DNA of 60,000 nt, taken from NCBI RefSeq assembly GCF_037975245.1, contig NC_092569.1:6506501-6566500 (forward strand), in the 5' to 3' direction. Shown piece by piece: positions 1-12,370 of the stretch; the stretch's first letter is position 1, and each line of letters opens with the position of its first letter. The notes beneath the pieces are model-generated. The model searched no databases. It saw only the letters and a program-made list of their open reading frames with translations, and was not told where the DNA came from. A program made the position numbers and the translations under genes. The DNA is from Apostichopus japonicus (Eukaryota; Echinodermata; Holothuroidea; Aspidochirotida; Stichopodidae).

Positions 1-189
1 TTGTTATCGTGAATGATAGAATATTCAAATTTGTAGCGTGTAAGAGATAATGGGTGTTAAGAATATAACGGATGAATAGTGACTGTAACTTGGAAGGATA
101 AGTGGAGCCCTACACAATATTACAATAAAATAAAAAGGGAAGAATGAGAGTGTTTTAAAGAGTGGTGAGAACTTTCGTAGCTAGGGTTG

Positions 190-690
190 AACGGAGGCGA
201 CCGAAGATTCTGATGCTTTCTTTCTTTGTGATCTTTCCAAGAAACATGCCTATCAATTAAAATCCCCAAAAACTTGGCAACATTTGAAGTATGGTATCAC
301 CGTACTAGATAGATTAATTGAATGAATAGTTTGATCAATTGGCTTATTAACATGACTGAACAATACATTAAGGGAAAGCTTATTTATACCAAAACACCTG
401 TGAACCGTGACGAATACCGTCTGAACAATTTCAAATAGACAATTGAAGTCATGACTCAAATAAAAAAGGCTTTGTCATCGGCGTAACTAAAAGCATGTAA
501 TTTATCACTGGCCTGTGAAGATCATTAACAAATATTATGAAAAGAAGCGGGCCCAAAAAAGACCCTTTAGGAACACCACATCTTAAGGTAAGATAATGAG
601 AATTTACACTTCTGATTACAACATATTGTTGTCTATCACAGCTTTAACAGCTTTTAAACCATTCTAGTGATTACTTAATTTAAGCGATCT
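190..690 (-). mobile_element. LINE (Jockey/CR1-like) reverse transcriptase fragment, decayed
   Basis: Translating the minus strand gives a non-LTR reverse transcriptase stretch. It has a 'RQQYVVI' segment near 640-610, then 'GVPKGSFLGPLLF' near 575-535, the usual GVPQGSxLGPLLF motif. The catalytic 'YADD' follows near 474-488, then 'NKLSLNV' near 370. This order (motif, FADD-type active site, NKLSLN) is typical of Jockey/CR1/L2-type LINEs. The frame breaks at least once between the GPLLF motif and YADD, and a stop precedes the thumb region, so the copy is dead. No endonuclease domain or 3' tail is visible. It lies downstream of the GTPase stop codon. Confidence 0.75.
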
Positions 691-768
691 CCGCCAATAA
701 GCCTCCTAAAACTGTAGCTTACGTTTGACGTCTTAAGAAATCTCGCAACCCAATTATTTTTTTTTCGC

Positions 769-3700
769 TTAAGAATTACTGTTCCCACTTCGACTTGTGC
801 CAGGAACTGCCCTCAGTAGTTCTTCATTGAAAGGTAGATCATAGTTTTCGTGTTGGTCACACCACCATGGCATATGTTCATCAAACATCCGTCTTCCTTC
901 GGTTTTCAAAGTCTTATCTACTTGTAAGCTGTTAAGAGCGGCTTCCTTGGTAATAAAGTACCAATGGTTTGGTATTAATTCAGTGCTTTTCCCAAACACA
1001 CCAGCGAACATTTTAATTTTACTGGCGAAAACCCACTGCCAAAATTGTTTACCTGGGTAATCATCTAAAGGTTGTATTTCCCAATCTGGGAAGCTCTTTT
1101 TGTAGCATTTGCATAATATTATATTACCAAATGCATTTGTAAACGAAGCTGTGGGCAATGAAATTGATACATTACAGTCCTCTATAACCAAGTGATTCGA
1201 CCCTGAATATGTTTCTCCTGCCATTCCTCTGGGTCGATGAAGATGTGACGAATGAATTTGGTGACTTTTCATTACATTATCGCAAAAAACTCCACACATG
1301 GGACATGTTTCGTCACATACGTAGGTCAATCCAGCTGCAACTTGTATATCTGAAACATTTATGATAACGTCTGACTCCCACTGAGCTACGTGACGTTGAA
1401 GATATTTAGAGACTAAAATATGGTTAGGTTCACGGAACAGTTCGTCAGTGGACACAATGCATGGATCAATATTGCATTCTCTCACTAGACCCTTTGTCCA
1501 TTCTTTGTATGATCCTATTGAATGAGTCTGTTCCAAAGTGACTAACTTTGTTGTCATACTATTCCTCCAAACATTACTAAGTTTGTTTGAGATGATGGAG
1601 TTTTGGTGCATCACGTAACTATTAACAATCGCTGACAAACTAGGCATAATGAGACTGGTGTCAATACCGTACATATATTGGTGTTGGTCTATGCCGTCAC
1701 TGGACATGAATTCCAGTAAATCCCATGGTAATTGGACTCTTTTGATTTGATGGACTTCAGAAATATTGTATGAGTCTGCTTTTTTAGTTAATACAGCTTT
1801 AATGAAGTGGTAAATAAAATTTGCTGCAGAAACTGCTGGATCTGAATAATTGATGACGTGAAACAAGTGCAAACGAATAACGTTCTCTTCATCACCGTAA
1901 AAGTCACGGAAATCATCAGCACATACGTGTGCATTGCCAAATACATTCTTCACTGACTTGCTACTTAAGTGCAAAAGTACTTTCGCTATTAGGGTCGGTG
2001 GTAATTTGATTCCGTCTGACTTAGTTGATAATTCCAGAAGCGCTTTTCTGACCATTAGTTGAAACAAATTACTGTCGAAACTTCTTTTTCTTTCCATTAT
2101 CACCTCAGATATTCTGCTGGAAATGACAGATTGCACAAATGCGTCAACGATACGGCTTTTCTGTTGAATAATTAGATCTTGCTCAACGCTTTGTTGGTCA
2201 CATGTTTCTTTACTTAAATAATCTCTCTTTTTACTCATTTCCTTATCTATGATCCACACCTTCAGATATTTTTCGTTAATGTATTTTGAACAATCCGGTA
2301 GTTTCACGTGGTTTTTTATTCCTCCTTCATGCGATAATAAGTTTTTTATTTCACTCCCAACCGCCATATCTCTGGTAACCCTCAAAAGTAGTTTCTCACA
2401 CAAACTTTGTAAATCCGTTATATTGAGTGTTCTGATTATGCCACTTTCTATTTTAATATCTTTTGTCCAGTTACTCCAGAGAGATTTCAGATATTTCTGA
2501 AAATACTGATTATAGGGTTGCAGAGGTATAGCTTCTCCTATCTCTACCCGGATGTTTGGTACAATCTCATTTACATCTGATATTGCTTTTACTAACCATT
2601 CTCCATTTAATTTTGGTGGGTTACGCTCAAGATTTCTGATTTCTATTTCTTCAGTGAGCCTCATATCTGTTTGGTTTTTCACTTCTTTCATGGTGATATC
2701 AATATCTCCCAAAAAGTTCTGTCTGTGCTTCGAAATGATATTTCTGCGTTGATGATTCGTAAGGTAATCGTCTAGCTTCTTCTTCAGAGTTTTTTTGCTT
2801 TCTTCTATTTGTTCTTCTATGAGACTTTTTAAATCTGCAGATTCGATGGATACCCTGGTAAGAACCTCTTCAGACTTTTTCCTGACTGATTGTCTCATTT
2901 GGATTAACCATACGTTATAATGAAGACAAAGCTGGTTAAAATCAACCGCTCTGACACTGTCTTGAAAATTGAAAACAAAATTTTCTTCTTTTACAGCTTT
3001 CCACACATTTCTCACACGTTCTGTGAATGTAGAGAGTGTTAATTCAGTAGTTATCATCTGTGTTTCAATGTCATCAAAGAGTCCTTCTCTTATCTTTGCC
3101 ACCTTTTCAGCATACAAGGGATTTGGAGGCGACATACCTCCTGTCCAAAGGCATGGTATTGTTTGCATATCGACGTCAACTCGCAAGTCTACAACATCAG
3201 AGAATTGCGAGTATCGACCTTCTAACCCTTCCTCCTCTGCAGCATACCTTGTGGCCTCATCTAGAGTCACCTTAATACTGTTAGTATTTGATTTGTTCAT
3301 GTCCCCAGATGTTATATCTGACACACGTTGTTGCACAATTTTGCATCTACTCTTCAAATCGACTTCCTTCATCCGCATCAGAGCGTGTGCCGCTATTTGC
3401 AGAACGCCTACCATATCGTGTCCAATATTTTCTCCGCCAATATTGAAAATTCCAACGTTAGAAATGCTAAGTGCAAATGTGACCAATTCATTGTCGAATC
3501 TATGATCATCGTGGTCAATGGATCGCAAACCTTCAGTATCAACGACAATCAAATAATCGAATCCTAACTTTGCGGCCATAATCTCTTCTACTTTGAGTAA
3601 TCTAATGAAAAGACCTCGAGTACATCGACCTGCACGAACCGGGAAGCGTAAGCCGAACATGCTGTTAAGAAGAGTAGACTTCCCACTACTTTGAACGCCA

Positions 3701-5567
3701 ATAACACTAAGTACTAACACCTTAGGGTTACTAAGCTTTTGTGTCAGTGTATCAAGCACGGCGGTAACCCATGTTATTGGTACGCATCCGGTATCGCCGT
3801 CCATTAATTCAAATGAATGCATTTGTAAGATAAGCTGAGCAGCTATAGATGGATATAGAGGAAATTCTGAGGAGTTTATTGACGTTTTTCTAACGCAACA
3901 AGCCTCTTTATAAGCTTCATACTGCTGGCCTATTTCTCGCAGAAAATGTTCACAGCCTAAGTTTTTTACTTTACAGCTTGCATGTAGTTTATTGCATTCT
4001 TCGACTGACGATTCATAGTCTTTCAGGGCTCTGCCCTGATGCCCTGTTTGGTCATCGCAATTACCTGTTTCTGGATGAGAAGTTTTATATTGACGTATCT
4101 TCTCTTCCAGTTTAAAAATTGTTTTCCAGTCAACATGTGTGTTGGTGCTAACTATCTGAAAAATTTTGTCATGCAAAATACCCAGAAAATATTTAACAAA
4201 TGTTTCCTGGTCACTTACATTTTTAACTGAGTTTAGATAACATTGTACAGAATCTGAAAGTTGGCATTGCAGCTGTGCCTCTCGATATTCCTTAATAATA
4301 GTTTTGTCTTTTGAACGTTTTTGTTCAAATGTTGTTCCATCTTGGTTGTCAAAGCTAAACCGTTCTTTGTCAAGTTGTATTAATTTTTTCCATGCTTTTT
4401 GTAGTTTAAAGTTTTCGTTTTTAAACTTAATTACATCCTGATCTTTGGCGTTATGGAAAATATTATTGACGGCTGATTGTGCTGTTTTAATGTGTGTAAT
4501 GTTCTCGTCAATATCTACATTTTGTGCATCAAAATCGCACAATGAAGAAATCTTACCGTCATTTTTATCACAAATAGTCTCAATTTCTTGACAAATATAT
4601 TTGCTCAGAGTTTTGACATGAAGTCCTTTGACAAAAGTCCAATTTCTGTCATGTTGAAGTTGTTCAACGGGACCCATAGGATCTTTAACTGCTATAAACA
4701 AAGTTTGACAACTTTTTTTCTTAACATCTCGGATAACTTCCACAAAGTTGTGCCTTTCATCTGTTGGTACAAATACAATAGTTAAATTTGCTGCAGTACA
4801 TGCAAATTCTCTTTGAGTTGGATGGATTGAGCAATCACCCCGTAAATTAAGAAATGCCATCGCATTCTTAAATATTTCATTTTTGTTCGCAGAAGTGGGG
4901 AGAAACCAAATGCTTTCTATTGAACCAAGCGAGAATTTTGAACTCACCGTATCTAAGTCATTTGTCAGAAAATAAGGATGCGCGCCAGATCCCTGACAAG
5001 GACCTATCATGTGATTTAATAACTGTGATTTGGACATTCCGATCTCACCAATTCTGAGAACAGAAACTGTGAAAATTGAATGACTAATGATTGGTTGCTC
5101 TATGGCAAATAAGTCGCGTGCTCCCTTCCACTTTTTCAAAATTCTCCTACATGCCCATCTCAAAAATATTGGCTGTTTCTTCGATTTAATACCCGATAGA
5201 AGTAATGGAACTGCTAACTGGCAGGCGGACATTTTTTCGAGAATATCTTGTCGAAGAAAATTATCAGAGCAGTGAAGAACTGCAAAGATGAAGTCTCGCA
5301 TACTGTACTGTACTCTGGAAATCATTGAGCGGCTTTGGGGCAACCCTGCTTGATAGTCAAGACAGGTAATCTTCTGCCAAAATGAGTACACAGTTTGAGT
5401 GGATTCTACAGTACGTCTGACTCTAAGAAAATCCTCTAATTGAAGTTTTCCAGGAAATTTATCTTCTAGACCTAACATCTTAAGAATATCGTCAAAGGTG
5501 ACTGTCCTGTTGTGGTCGTCCTCTGCGTCATTATAATCTGGTTCAGGTGGAAAGTCATCAATATCAT
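769..5567 (-). CDS. Very large inducible GTPase (GVIN/URGCP-like), main coding exon
   Basis: One giant exon encodes about 1,598 residues and ends at TAA (769-771). The first ATG is at 5478, but the frame stays open to a good acceptor (TTTCTTTCAG, AG at 5568-5569). The acidic upstream stretch with the family phrase 'ILKMLGLEDKFPGK' is therefore probably coding. From Met-5478, residues about 1-290 match the N-terminal VLIG/URGCP region ('LHCSDNFLRQ', 'KSQLLNHMIG'). A VLIG-type G domain starts near residue 585, with P-loop GVQSSGKS and 'VVDTEG' near 646. Next comes 'GENIGHDMVGVLQIAAHALMRMKEV', described here by its GEN and MRMKEV landmarks. The long helical C-terminal half includes a Cys/His cluster (CPMC...H...H) near 1390. 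Mammalian GVIN proteins are larger (about 2,400 residues) and also have one giant exon. Such proteins are cytosolic or nuclear, interferon-inducible in vertebrates and poorly understood. The frame is intact with no stops. Confidence 0.9.
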
Positions 5568-7059
5568 CTGAAAGAAAGATGATCAGAACTTATAAACATG
5601 ATTAAGGAATTAAGAAGATAACAGTCTTTATACTTTCCTTTCCAATACACTCGGGCATCGGAATTAGGATACTTTGTCCCTTCTTTAGAGAAGATATTGT
5701 GTTTGCCAGGAAATATGTCAAAATTCTTAAGCACTATGTTTAACTCATAATATTATATGAAACACTGCAAAATAATGTAGAAATGTAGTAATTGCTTTCA
5801 GTTGTGTTTATTTAGAACGACGATACTTCCTGGTCTAACATACACATGTATAGATTATATATATGTGTCACACCACTTGATACACATTATTACACACACA
5901 GACCAGATCACAGGGTTAATATGAGACAAACAAATGGCTAACGACAGCTTTCTCTGTAAGCTTAGAAACGAACGAGAGATTATATATAGGTCTGTAATAT
6001 GCAATACAAGTAGTAAACATCTAAAATATGCATGTAATAAGCATCTAAACAACCCTTTAGTAAAGAAGTGGGAGTGGGGTCAAGAAGACAAGATGCATTT
6101 GTGCTAGACATTTTGATGCCCCAGACGTCATTCTCAGACAAAGGCTCAACATTTGAAAAAGTTAGAGCATTGGTAGTAATGGCATTCATTCCAACATGAG
6201 CATAAGCTTAAGCAATGATATCCATCATGTCAATATCGTTAAGAATCATGTCAACATAATGGAAGAAGAATTCACCAAAATCACATGCATCATTAAAATC
6301 AGGGAAACCAGTTGTCGACTCTTTCCAATGGTAATGTCATTAGATACGTTAAAGAGTTTTCTCGGATTTGAGATTTTTCTTTTACTACAACATTATATTT
6401 GTTATTCCGGCACTCAGCAAGGGGTATAAATATACTTATTACGCACTACCATCGTTGCCGATGTGTGATTTTTTTTTCTTAGCGTGGTTAAGGGAAATTT
6501 CCGCTTGGTCGAAGTCGGGCAAAGGTCAATGCTGCCCTCGCCCAATGGTGTTTAGGGTGTGACCTTTTATACCCGTCTCCTTGCTTTGCATACTCACGTA
6601 ATCGATGCATAATTACGTGTTATGTGAGTTACATGCATGCTTCATTCCTCTCCTGGTTCAGAGGGCGTCGCATGTGCTCTCATAGCAGAAATCGTAAATA
6701 GTATTTAAGTATCCTTTTTGTTTTATATAGGTATTAAGGGGCTTGATATCCTAATTGTATACCTGTTTTAATATCACATTCTTGAGATTTGCTCTTGATG
6801 TGGTTTTGCTATGTGCTTGTGCCTGTTATTATTGTTGCCTTTTGTGTATTCGTTGTTTTGCTTATTTGTTAGAGTATCTTGACTTAAAGTATCGTCTTTG
6901 AAAATTTTTCTCCAGAGGTTATCATTTTGTCGGTATATTTGTACAATCACCAAAAAGCCGCCGTAAACCACAGAAAGCTGCAGTAAACCACAGAAAGCCA
7001 CTGTAAGCCCTTGCAGTATGTCGCAGTTTGTCGTGCGGTTAGTTTTGCCCGGCAACGAT

Positions 7060-9230
7060 TGTACGTGGAGTGTTATAATCATTAAGAATGTAATTGTGTC
7101 AATCTTACTCTATATTTTGTTTCATGTTACCAAATGTTATTTGTTATACTTCTTCCTTTTGTTCATTATTTATAAGGGGAAATTAAATGCTGTATTATGT
7201 TATTATTGATTTGTGCAAATTCATGTGTGTTTTTCAACAATGTTCGTTTATTATTTTTGATATTTTTTACTTTTAAGTTTTCACCGTGGTCCTGTTGAAT
7301 CATGTGTGCAAAATAAACGGGTTTAAACCTCCTACTTTTATGTTCAGCAATCATTGAGCGTCGTCTTGGTGACTTTGAACAAATCGTTGGGCTTCGACAA
7401 CCGGAATTCATGTATATCCTCCGCCGTCCGGGTATCCTGCCGTCCTTTCTTATTCACCAATTCCTGCCGACTATAAGCCCACCGCTAGGTCCATAATTGA
7501 AAACCGGTTTGGAAACTCGCATTTAGTTACAGAATGGTTAATACGCGAGTTTTAGTTGGTAGACAAGTCAGACTACCGCAAGACATACAACAGATAGCTG
7601 ATGTTATGCAAAATGCATTTCCTGTACTTTCAGAGTTAAAAACTTTGAAGAAGGTTGATTCTCAAGCAGTCTTAATCGAAATAGTTGCCAGGTTTCTTAG
7701 CTATGTGCAGTTGAGATGGAAGAAACCTGCATTGAAGGCCAAACGGGCCGATGTTGTTATCCAGGGTTTAAAGAATTTATTGAATTCGCAGGTGAAATCG
7801 GCAGTGAAGTAAATGACCCAGTTTATGGCGACGTGTATCTCAAACGTTCAAATAAGTGTAAACATGAAGAAATAAGTACTTCCAACAGCTATTCTGTCTC
7901 TTTGTCTAAGTCCAATACGTGTACTGGTGAAGGTGTCCAGGCATCAAAACATGGAACGTACGCTAGAGCTGATCCTCCTTGTGTACTATGTGAACAATCA
8001 CACCGTCTGTAACATTGTGATAAGTTAAAATAATTGCGCTCTAGAGAGATATTGACTGTTGTAATTAAGCATAAGCTGTGTCATAGCTATTCGTGCCTCT
8101 GATAACACTAGTAATTGTGGCAAGCGCTCTGTTTGTAGTGTGCGCGGTTGTGGTAGGAAAGATACCATGACATTCATTGCGATGATAGTACTGTAAATTC
8201 CTCCCCTGATGTTGAGGTGTCTAATGCAAATTACTCTCGTAATAAAAGTACGCATATGCCTTTAGTTTAGGCCACCGTGAATAGTTTGTGTGATGCATTT
8301 GTATTGGTAGGTAGTGCATCCAGTAATTCATTTTGTTCCCGTGCATTGGTCAACCAATTAGTAATTACTGGTAACTCTTATGGTAGAGTAGACTAATGAA
8401 TCCTTACTCTTCATGGTATGAGATGAAGAATTTTTTTTAGCGTGGCTCTTGCGTCTTGTGCGGTTTTTTAAGGGACATTAACCTTTAGGCAGATTATCTG
8501 TCCAAAATGTTCGCCGAGCTGGAGATAATTTCCTCCGTAAGAGTCAGTCCACTAGTTTTTGTTCTGAGTTGGAAAGGCTAATTAGTCAGGGTTAGGCTGT
8601 CAGATCATCTAGTTTCTTAAAGCCTGATGATGTGTTTGGGCTATATTACGTCAAATTCGGCCGTTCTGAAGTCAAACGTTATGGTTGTTTGTTCAGTTGT
8701 TTAACAGTCAGGGCTGTCCATATAGCGAAGATACTGAGTCTTTTTTGAATGGGTTTGGGCGATTTGTGGCATGCAGAGGGTGTCCAGAAACCGTATTTTC
8801 TGATAATGGCATTAATTTTGTTGGGGGTTAGGCGGAGTTGAGACTGGGCATGAGAGACCTCTGTCATAAAGTAATACACGCATATGCAGTAAAAGAACAT
8901 TTTAATAGAGTTTTATTCCCCCAACTGCTTTCATATGAGGGAGTCTGGGAACGAACGGTTGGTGTAATTTAAAGAGTCATGGCTGCTATCTTCCCTATTG
9001 CTGTGAGACTTACAGAAGAGATCTTGGGGACTTTGTTTGCGAAGTCGAAAGCATTGTTAATGGTCGTCCGTTGACAAAACTCAGCGACAACCCACGTGAC
9101 CCTACACCTCTTACTCCCAAACATTTGTTGTTATTGAGACATGAGCATTCCGCCGGGCAGTTTTTAAAAGGTTGACCGTTTTTGTCGCTGGAGGCATGTC
9201 CAACACCTAGCTAACCAGAGTAGAATGAAC
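7060..9230 (+). mobile_element. BEL/Pao LTR retrotransposon relic (gag start to integrase)
   Basis: A gag-like start (Met at 7534) runs to a stop at 7810. A shifted frame then ends in a zinc-knuckle-like 'CVLCEQSHRL' near 7978-8011, as in BEL/Pao gag. After a stretch full of stops, integrase is recognisable. '[17 protein letters not shown]' lies at about 8670-8720. A 'DNGINFVG' equivalent lies at about 8803-8826. 'LTEEILGTL' lies at about 9011-9040, then 'PLTKLSDNPRDPTPLTP' near 9072-9120 and 'RWRHVQHLANQ' near 9184-9217. These are the usual BEL/Pao integrase landmarks in order, scattered over all three frames. RT and RNase H are unrecognisable, suggesting deletion. An AATAAA near 7311 may mark a remnant 5' LTR, but no paired LTR was found. 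The copy sits inside the putative DED-GTPase intron in antisense orientation. Confidence 0.75.
7534..7812 (+). pseudogene. BEL/Pao gag N-terminal fragment
   Basis: This 92-codon open frame starts 'MVNTRVLVGR'. It is rich in Lys, Leu and Val, as expected for a gag N-terminal helical region. It closes at a stop, and the frame shifted by one carries on to the zinc-knuckle-like Cys/His segment ending at 8012. I assign it to BEL/Pao gag by position relative to the BEL-type integrase downstream, not by a strong motif of its own. Confidence 0.5.
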
Positions 9231-9235
9231 GATGC

Positions 9236-9350
9236 CGGAACGATAATTGAGTTAACATTGTCCTGATCCTGCTAGGATCGAAACGTCAGGCCAACTTTCT
9301 TTTACACATTCTCTTACACAGGCTCTCTAGTGGAAAAGCAGTTTGTTAAC
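9236..9350 (+). mobile_element. Penelope-like element tail with damaged hammerhead ribozyme motif
   Basis: Positions about 9259-9292 carry a perfect stem GATCCT-GCT-AGGATC, then the hammerhead core GAAAC, a GTC cleavage triplet and CAGGCC. This is the arrangement of hammerhead ribozymes known in Penelope-like elements. The first core, normally CTGATGA, is cut to CTGAT and runs straight into the stem, a loss of about 5 nt, so cleavage should be abolished. A second decayed copy of the same core lies at 41361-41397 on the other strand. Confidence 0.6.
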
Positions 9351-9791
9351 TGTTTTTGTTTTATTCTGTAATATTTTCTTTCAAATGCTGCACTGTGAAG
9401 AAATTATTTCTTCACAGAAGCCTAACAGCGAGGCATACAGTCTGTCACGTTTCAAGGATAAATCTACAAGGAGATCGATAATTACAATCTTAGTAAAGCT
9501 TTTAACAAATATGTAAGTGATAATATCACATGCAGTTGAAAAATGGCTTCGTTCAATCAACTGATCAACTACACGACATCGTAGATGTGATTTGCGCGGT
9601 TAATAAAAATGTGCTAATTCGTCGAAGGTGTGCGCGGTGGTTGGATCATTTAGTGTACTACAGCACATACCTGTTATGAACTTCAGCTAAGAACAAGCTC
9701 ATGCAATGCTTTTGAAAATAGTTTTTGGTAATTTGTTGACGGCAACATGCAATACATGCGTAATTGGGCCTAATATTATTATATAACTTAC

Positions 9792-10254
9792 GGTGTTGAT
9801 ATTCATCGAGCAGTTTGACAGCAGCCATGTGTTCAATTGTTTGCAAGTTCTCTTTCAGTCTTGAGACGTCATCAACGTTTAGTTTTTGCTTACTCTCCAG
9901 GAGTTGGAATAGTGCTGCTGGAGAGTTTTGAATCTCTTCTTTCTCCATCGCGCTTAAACCTTCTAAATACACTATTCTTTCAACATGCGTTGCGTCCAAG
10001 TGCTGTCCCAACTTGTCAAGCATGACTCTAAATGCATATATGCGGTCTGTGTGAAATAATAGAGATTTTAACTTGTATGGAAGAAGGTCTCTGATCAAAT
10101 CATTTTCCACGATATCAAATAAATTGGTGATCAATTCTAGTAAACTGCTTACTAATGATTCAGAACAAGTCGCATTTGTTCTCTCTGAATGATATCTTCG
10201 GCCAAAGTCTGAGATGTAGCTTCCAGATCGCATTGAACATAATTTATAATTCAT
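9792..10254 (-). CDS. Death-effector-domain-like exon, probable N-terminus of the VLIG GTPase gene
   Basis: The open frame starts at ATG 10254, with an in-frame TAA directly before it. It leaves 154 codons plus one base before a consensus donor GTAAGT (9791-9786). Residues about 65-150 show the six-helix amphipathic pattern of a DED. Landmarks are 'YAFRVMLDKLGQHL', 'HVERIVYLEG', 'SPAALFQLLE', 'VSRLKENLQTIEH' and 'AAVKLLDEY'. The usual RxDL in helix 6 is weak. DEDs are protein-interaction modules in caspase-8-type and antiviral signalling. The leftover base joins in frame with the GTPase exon starting at 5567 (giving a His codon), for a predicted protein of about 1,753 residues. The Met context is not strong, and a later in-frame Met follows 7 codons on. 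The DED call is by pattern; a CARD or other death-fold domain is possible. The frame past 9792 is intronic read-through. Confidence 0.55.
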
Positions 10255-11236
10255 TTACAATGTATGACATTTGACCAGAACAGCAAAGCACACAATGATA
10301 GTACCACAGATTGGTTACAGTAAATCCTTGTGACATTATAGTGTCGTGATTTCGTATAAGTGACGTGAAGTATCTATGTACTTTACGAAGCTTTTCTAAC
10401 CGGCTTATCATTGATTCGCAAATAACAACCTACACACAGGTAATGAGTAAATTATTTCTGTTTTATATATTTACGCTAAAAATAAGAATTATGGCGTTAA
10501 ACAAGAATAAAACTGTAAAACTATTGGAGAATTTAATTAAGCATATGAACCATCACTTCATAAAGTGTTTCAAAATGATTCAAATATAATGTTCCATGAT
10601 CTTAAATACCCTATACAATATGTTATAACGGAAATAAAAGAATTGTTAAGTTACAAATGCAACTAATTTTGTCCGGATGAGGAACTATTAACTTCCAAAG
10701 AATCTGAAAATGTAAGGGGGTGAATGGTGAAGTGATGGTTAAGAACATATAGGTTTACCATCTGTTTTACTTTCGTCATGGCTTTTCTTTGCGCATTTGC
10801 TCTGTTCCTCTCCCTCGGGTAGACTACATTTCCTCTTTGATGCCATATTCTGTAAAGAAACACATTCTGATTCGAAATATGCAAAGGCAATTACAACTTT
10901 TCATTCCTTTGACATCTTTAATGTCGAATAAACGTCCATGACGCTCCATTGTAATTTTATTATGGGGTATATCGATAGAATCACACACACTAAAATTACG
11001 TAAGCATAATACAGCTATGGTAGAAATGACGATCTTTCCTACACATACATTACGAGGTTACGAGATTACTTTTATTAATCTAAGATCCACCTGAAAATGT
11101 CAAGAAGGGCCACAATGAGTATAACACATACTATAGGGAATAGTTAACTAATACTGTTAAACGATTGTCGGAAAGTAAACAAACCCTGAAAGTAACGTTG
11201 CCAGTTTTTTCACACTAATATTTTCATTTGGCTTTT
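10255..11236. other. Intergenic stretch, no gene seen
   Basis: AT-rich sequence upstream of the DED-like exon. It must contain that gene's promoter if 10254 is the true start, but no clear TATA box or repeat stands out. Short open frames show no family features. Confidence 0.4.
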
Positions 11237-11407
11237 GTGTTATGTTAGTCAGGACGCCATAATTAAAGGTGTGTCGATCTGACCTCAGTGATCAGGTTTA
11301 CTAGTATTGATGACATCTCTCTTTTTCTCAAATTAAAGTATGTGCAATTACAGTATACAACAAATTTGAAACTTGTGATTTAAAAGCTGATCATGCGAGA
11401 TTAGGAA
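11237..11407 (-). repeat. 3' LTR of the minus-strand Ty3 element
   Basis: It starts (plus strand) TGTGTTATG and is bounded inward by the polypurine tract. It shares about 90 alignable bases with 15303-15395, with scattered substitutions and small indels. The inner limit is inferred from the tract. Confidence 0.6.
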
Positions 11408-12089
11408 ACCCTTTTTTTTTAGAGCATATATACCAGTTCTCTGGTATACAATACATAACATAATCTTGAGTCCACGCAGATGGCTTTCTATTCCTAATTG
11501 GTCTATCAGGAACATGCATATTCTCATTACTTTCCTCAGTCTTGTCAATCACTTCATTATAATCATGCGTTTCTGTACAAGTAACTTGTGTTTTAGCCAA
11601 AGCTCTTCGATTTCTTCGATAAGAGTTACCATCGGTGGTAGTGACCACATATGACCTAGGGGTGTTGCCACTGATGTAACTTTAACAGGATACCACTTGC
11701 CATTCTTATGCATTTTTACTGATTCACCTACTTCAAACTCTGGTAATGGTTTGGTATGAACATTGTAGTATCTCATTTTAGGACGCTTGTCGCTTTTCTA
11801 GATTCTCTTGGATCTTTTTCTTACTATTAACCTCTGGCTTAAGAAGTTTCTTGTTAATTGGCATTGTTGATCTAACCCTTCTACCCATAAGTAACTGAGC
11901 TGGACTTGCACCCAAGTCATCAATGGGAGTAGATATATACACTAGCATACATTTGTACATGTCTTGCTTACTAGATGCTGTTTTTTTCATCATTGACTTG
12001 ATAGTTTGAACATCTCTTTCTGCTTGTCCATCAGCCTGGGGATACTCAGGACTACTGGTGACATGGACAAAATTCCACATGAGGACCAT
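11400..12089 (-). pseudogene. Ty3 integrase C-terminal remnant
   Basis: 'SSPEYPQADGQAERDVQTIK' contains the third catalytic residue region (GQAER) of the DDE core, near 12050. The rest runs on through 'MLVYISTPIDDLGASPAQLLMGRR' to a C-terminal tail that crosses frames near 11780 and 11650. The first two acidic residues lie upstream in broken frames. Confidence 0.75.
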
Positions 12090-12370
12090 TGTCTGATACT
12101 ACAGTTTCAGGAATCCCATGACGGGCGAACATAGATTTTAAATGAGTAATGACTTTTGAAGTTGTTTGGTAACTGAGCATTGAAGTTTCGATGTAATTAG
12201 AAAATTAATCAACAAACAGCATTACTCTTTACCTTCAAAATAAAATAAATCCATTCTAACCTTTTCCCAAAGGCACTTTGGAATTGTGTGTATCATTGTG
12301 TGTATCATTGGTTCCTTTTGATTTTTCCTTTGGTATATTTGGCAAATATCACATTTGTCAACCACATCCT

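Larger units (their letters stand above)
5568..9791 (-). other. Putative 4.2-kb intron between DED-like exon and GTPase exon
   Basis: It is bounded on the minus strand by a consensus donor GTAAGT (9791-9786) and an acceptor ending TTTCAG (5568-5570 on the plus strand read as CTG). The flanking exons leave 1 nt and 2 nt, so they join in frame. The interval holds a BEL/Pao relic and a Penelope-like tail, both on the opposite strand. At 6,960-7,010 a short imperfect tandem of 'AAACCACAGAAAGC' occurs. I see no further convincing exon, but a small one could be missed. Confidence 0.5.
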
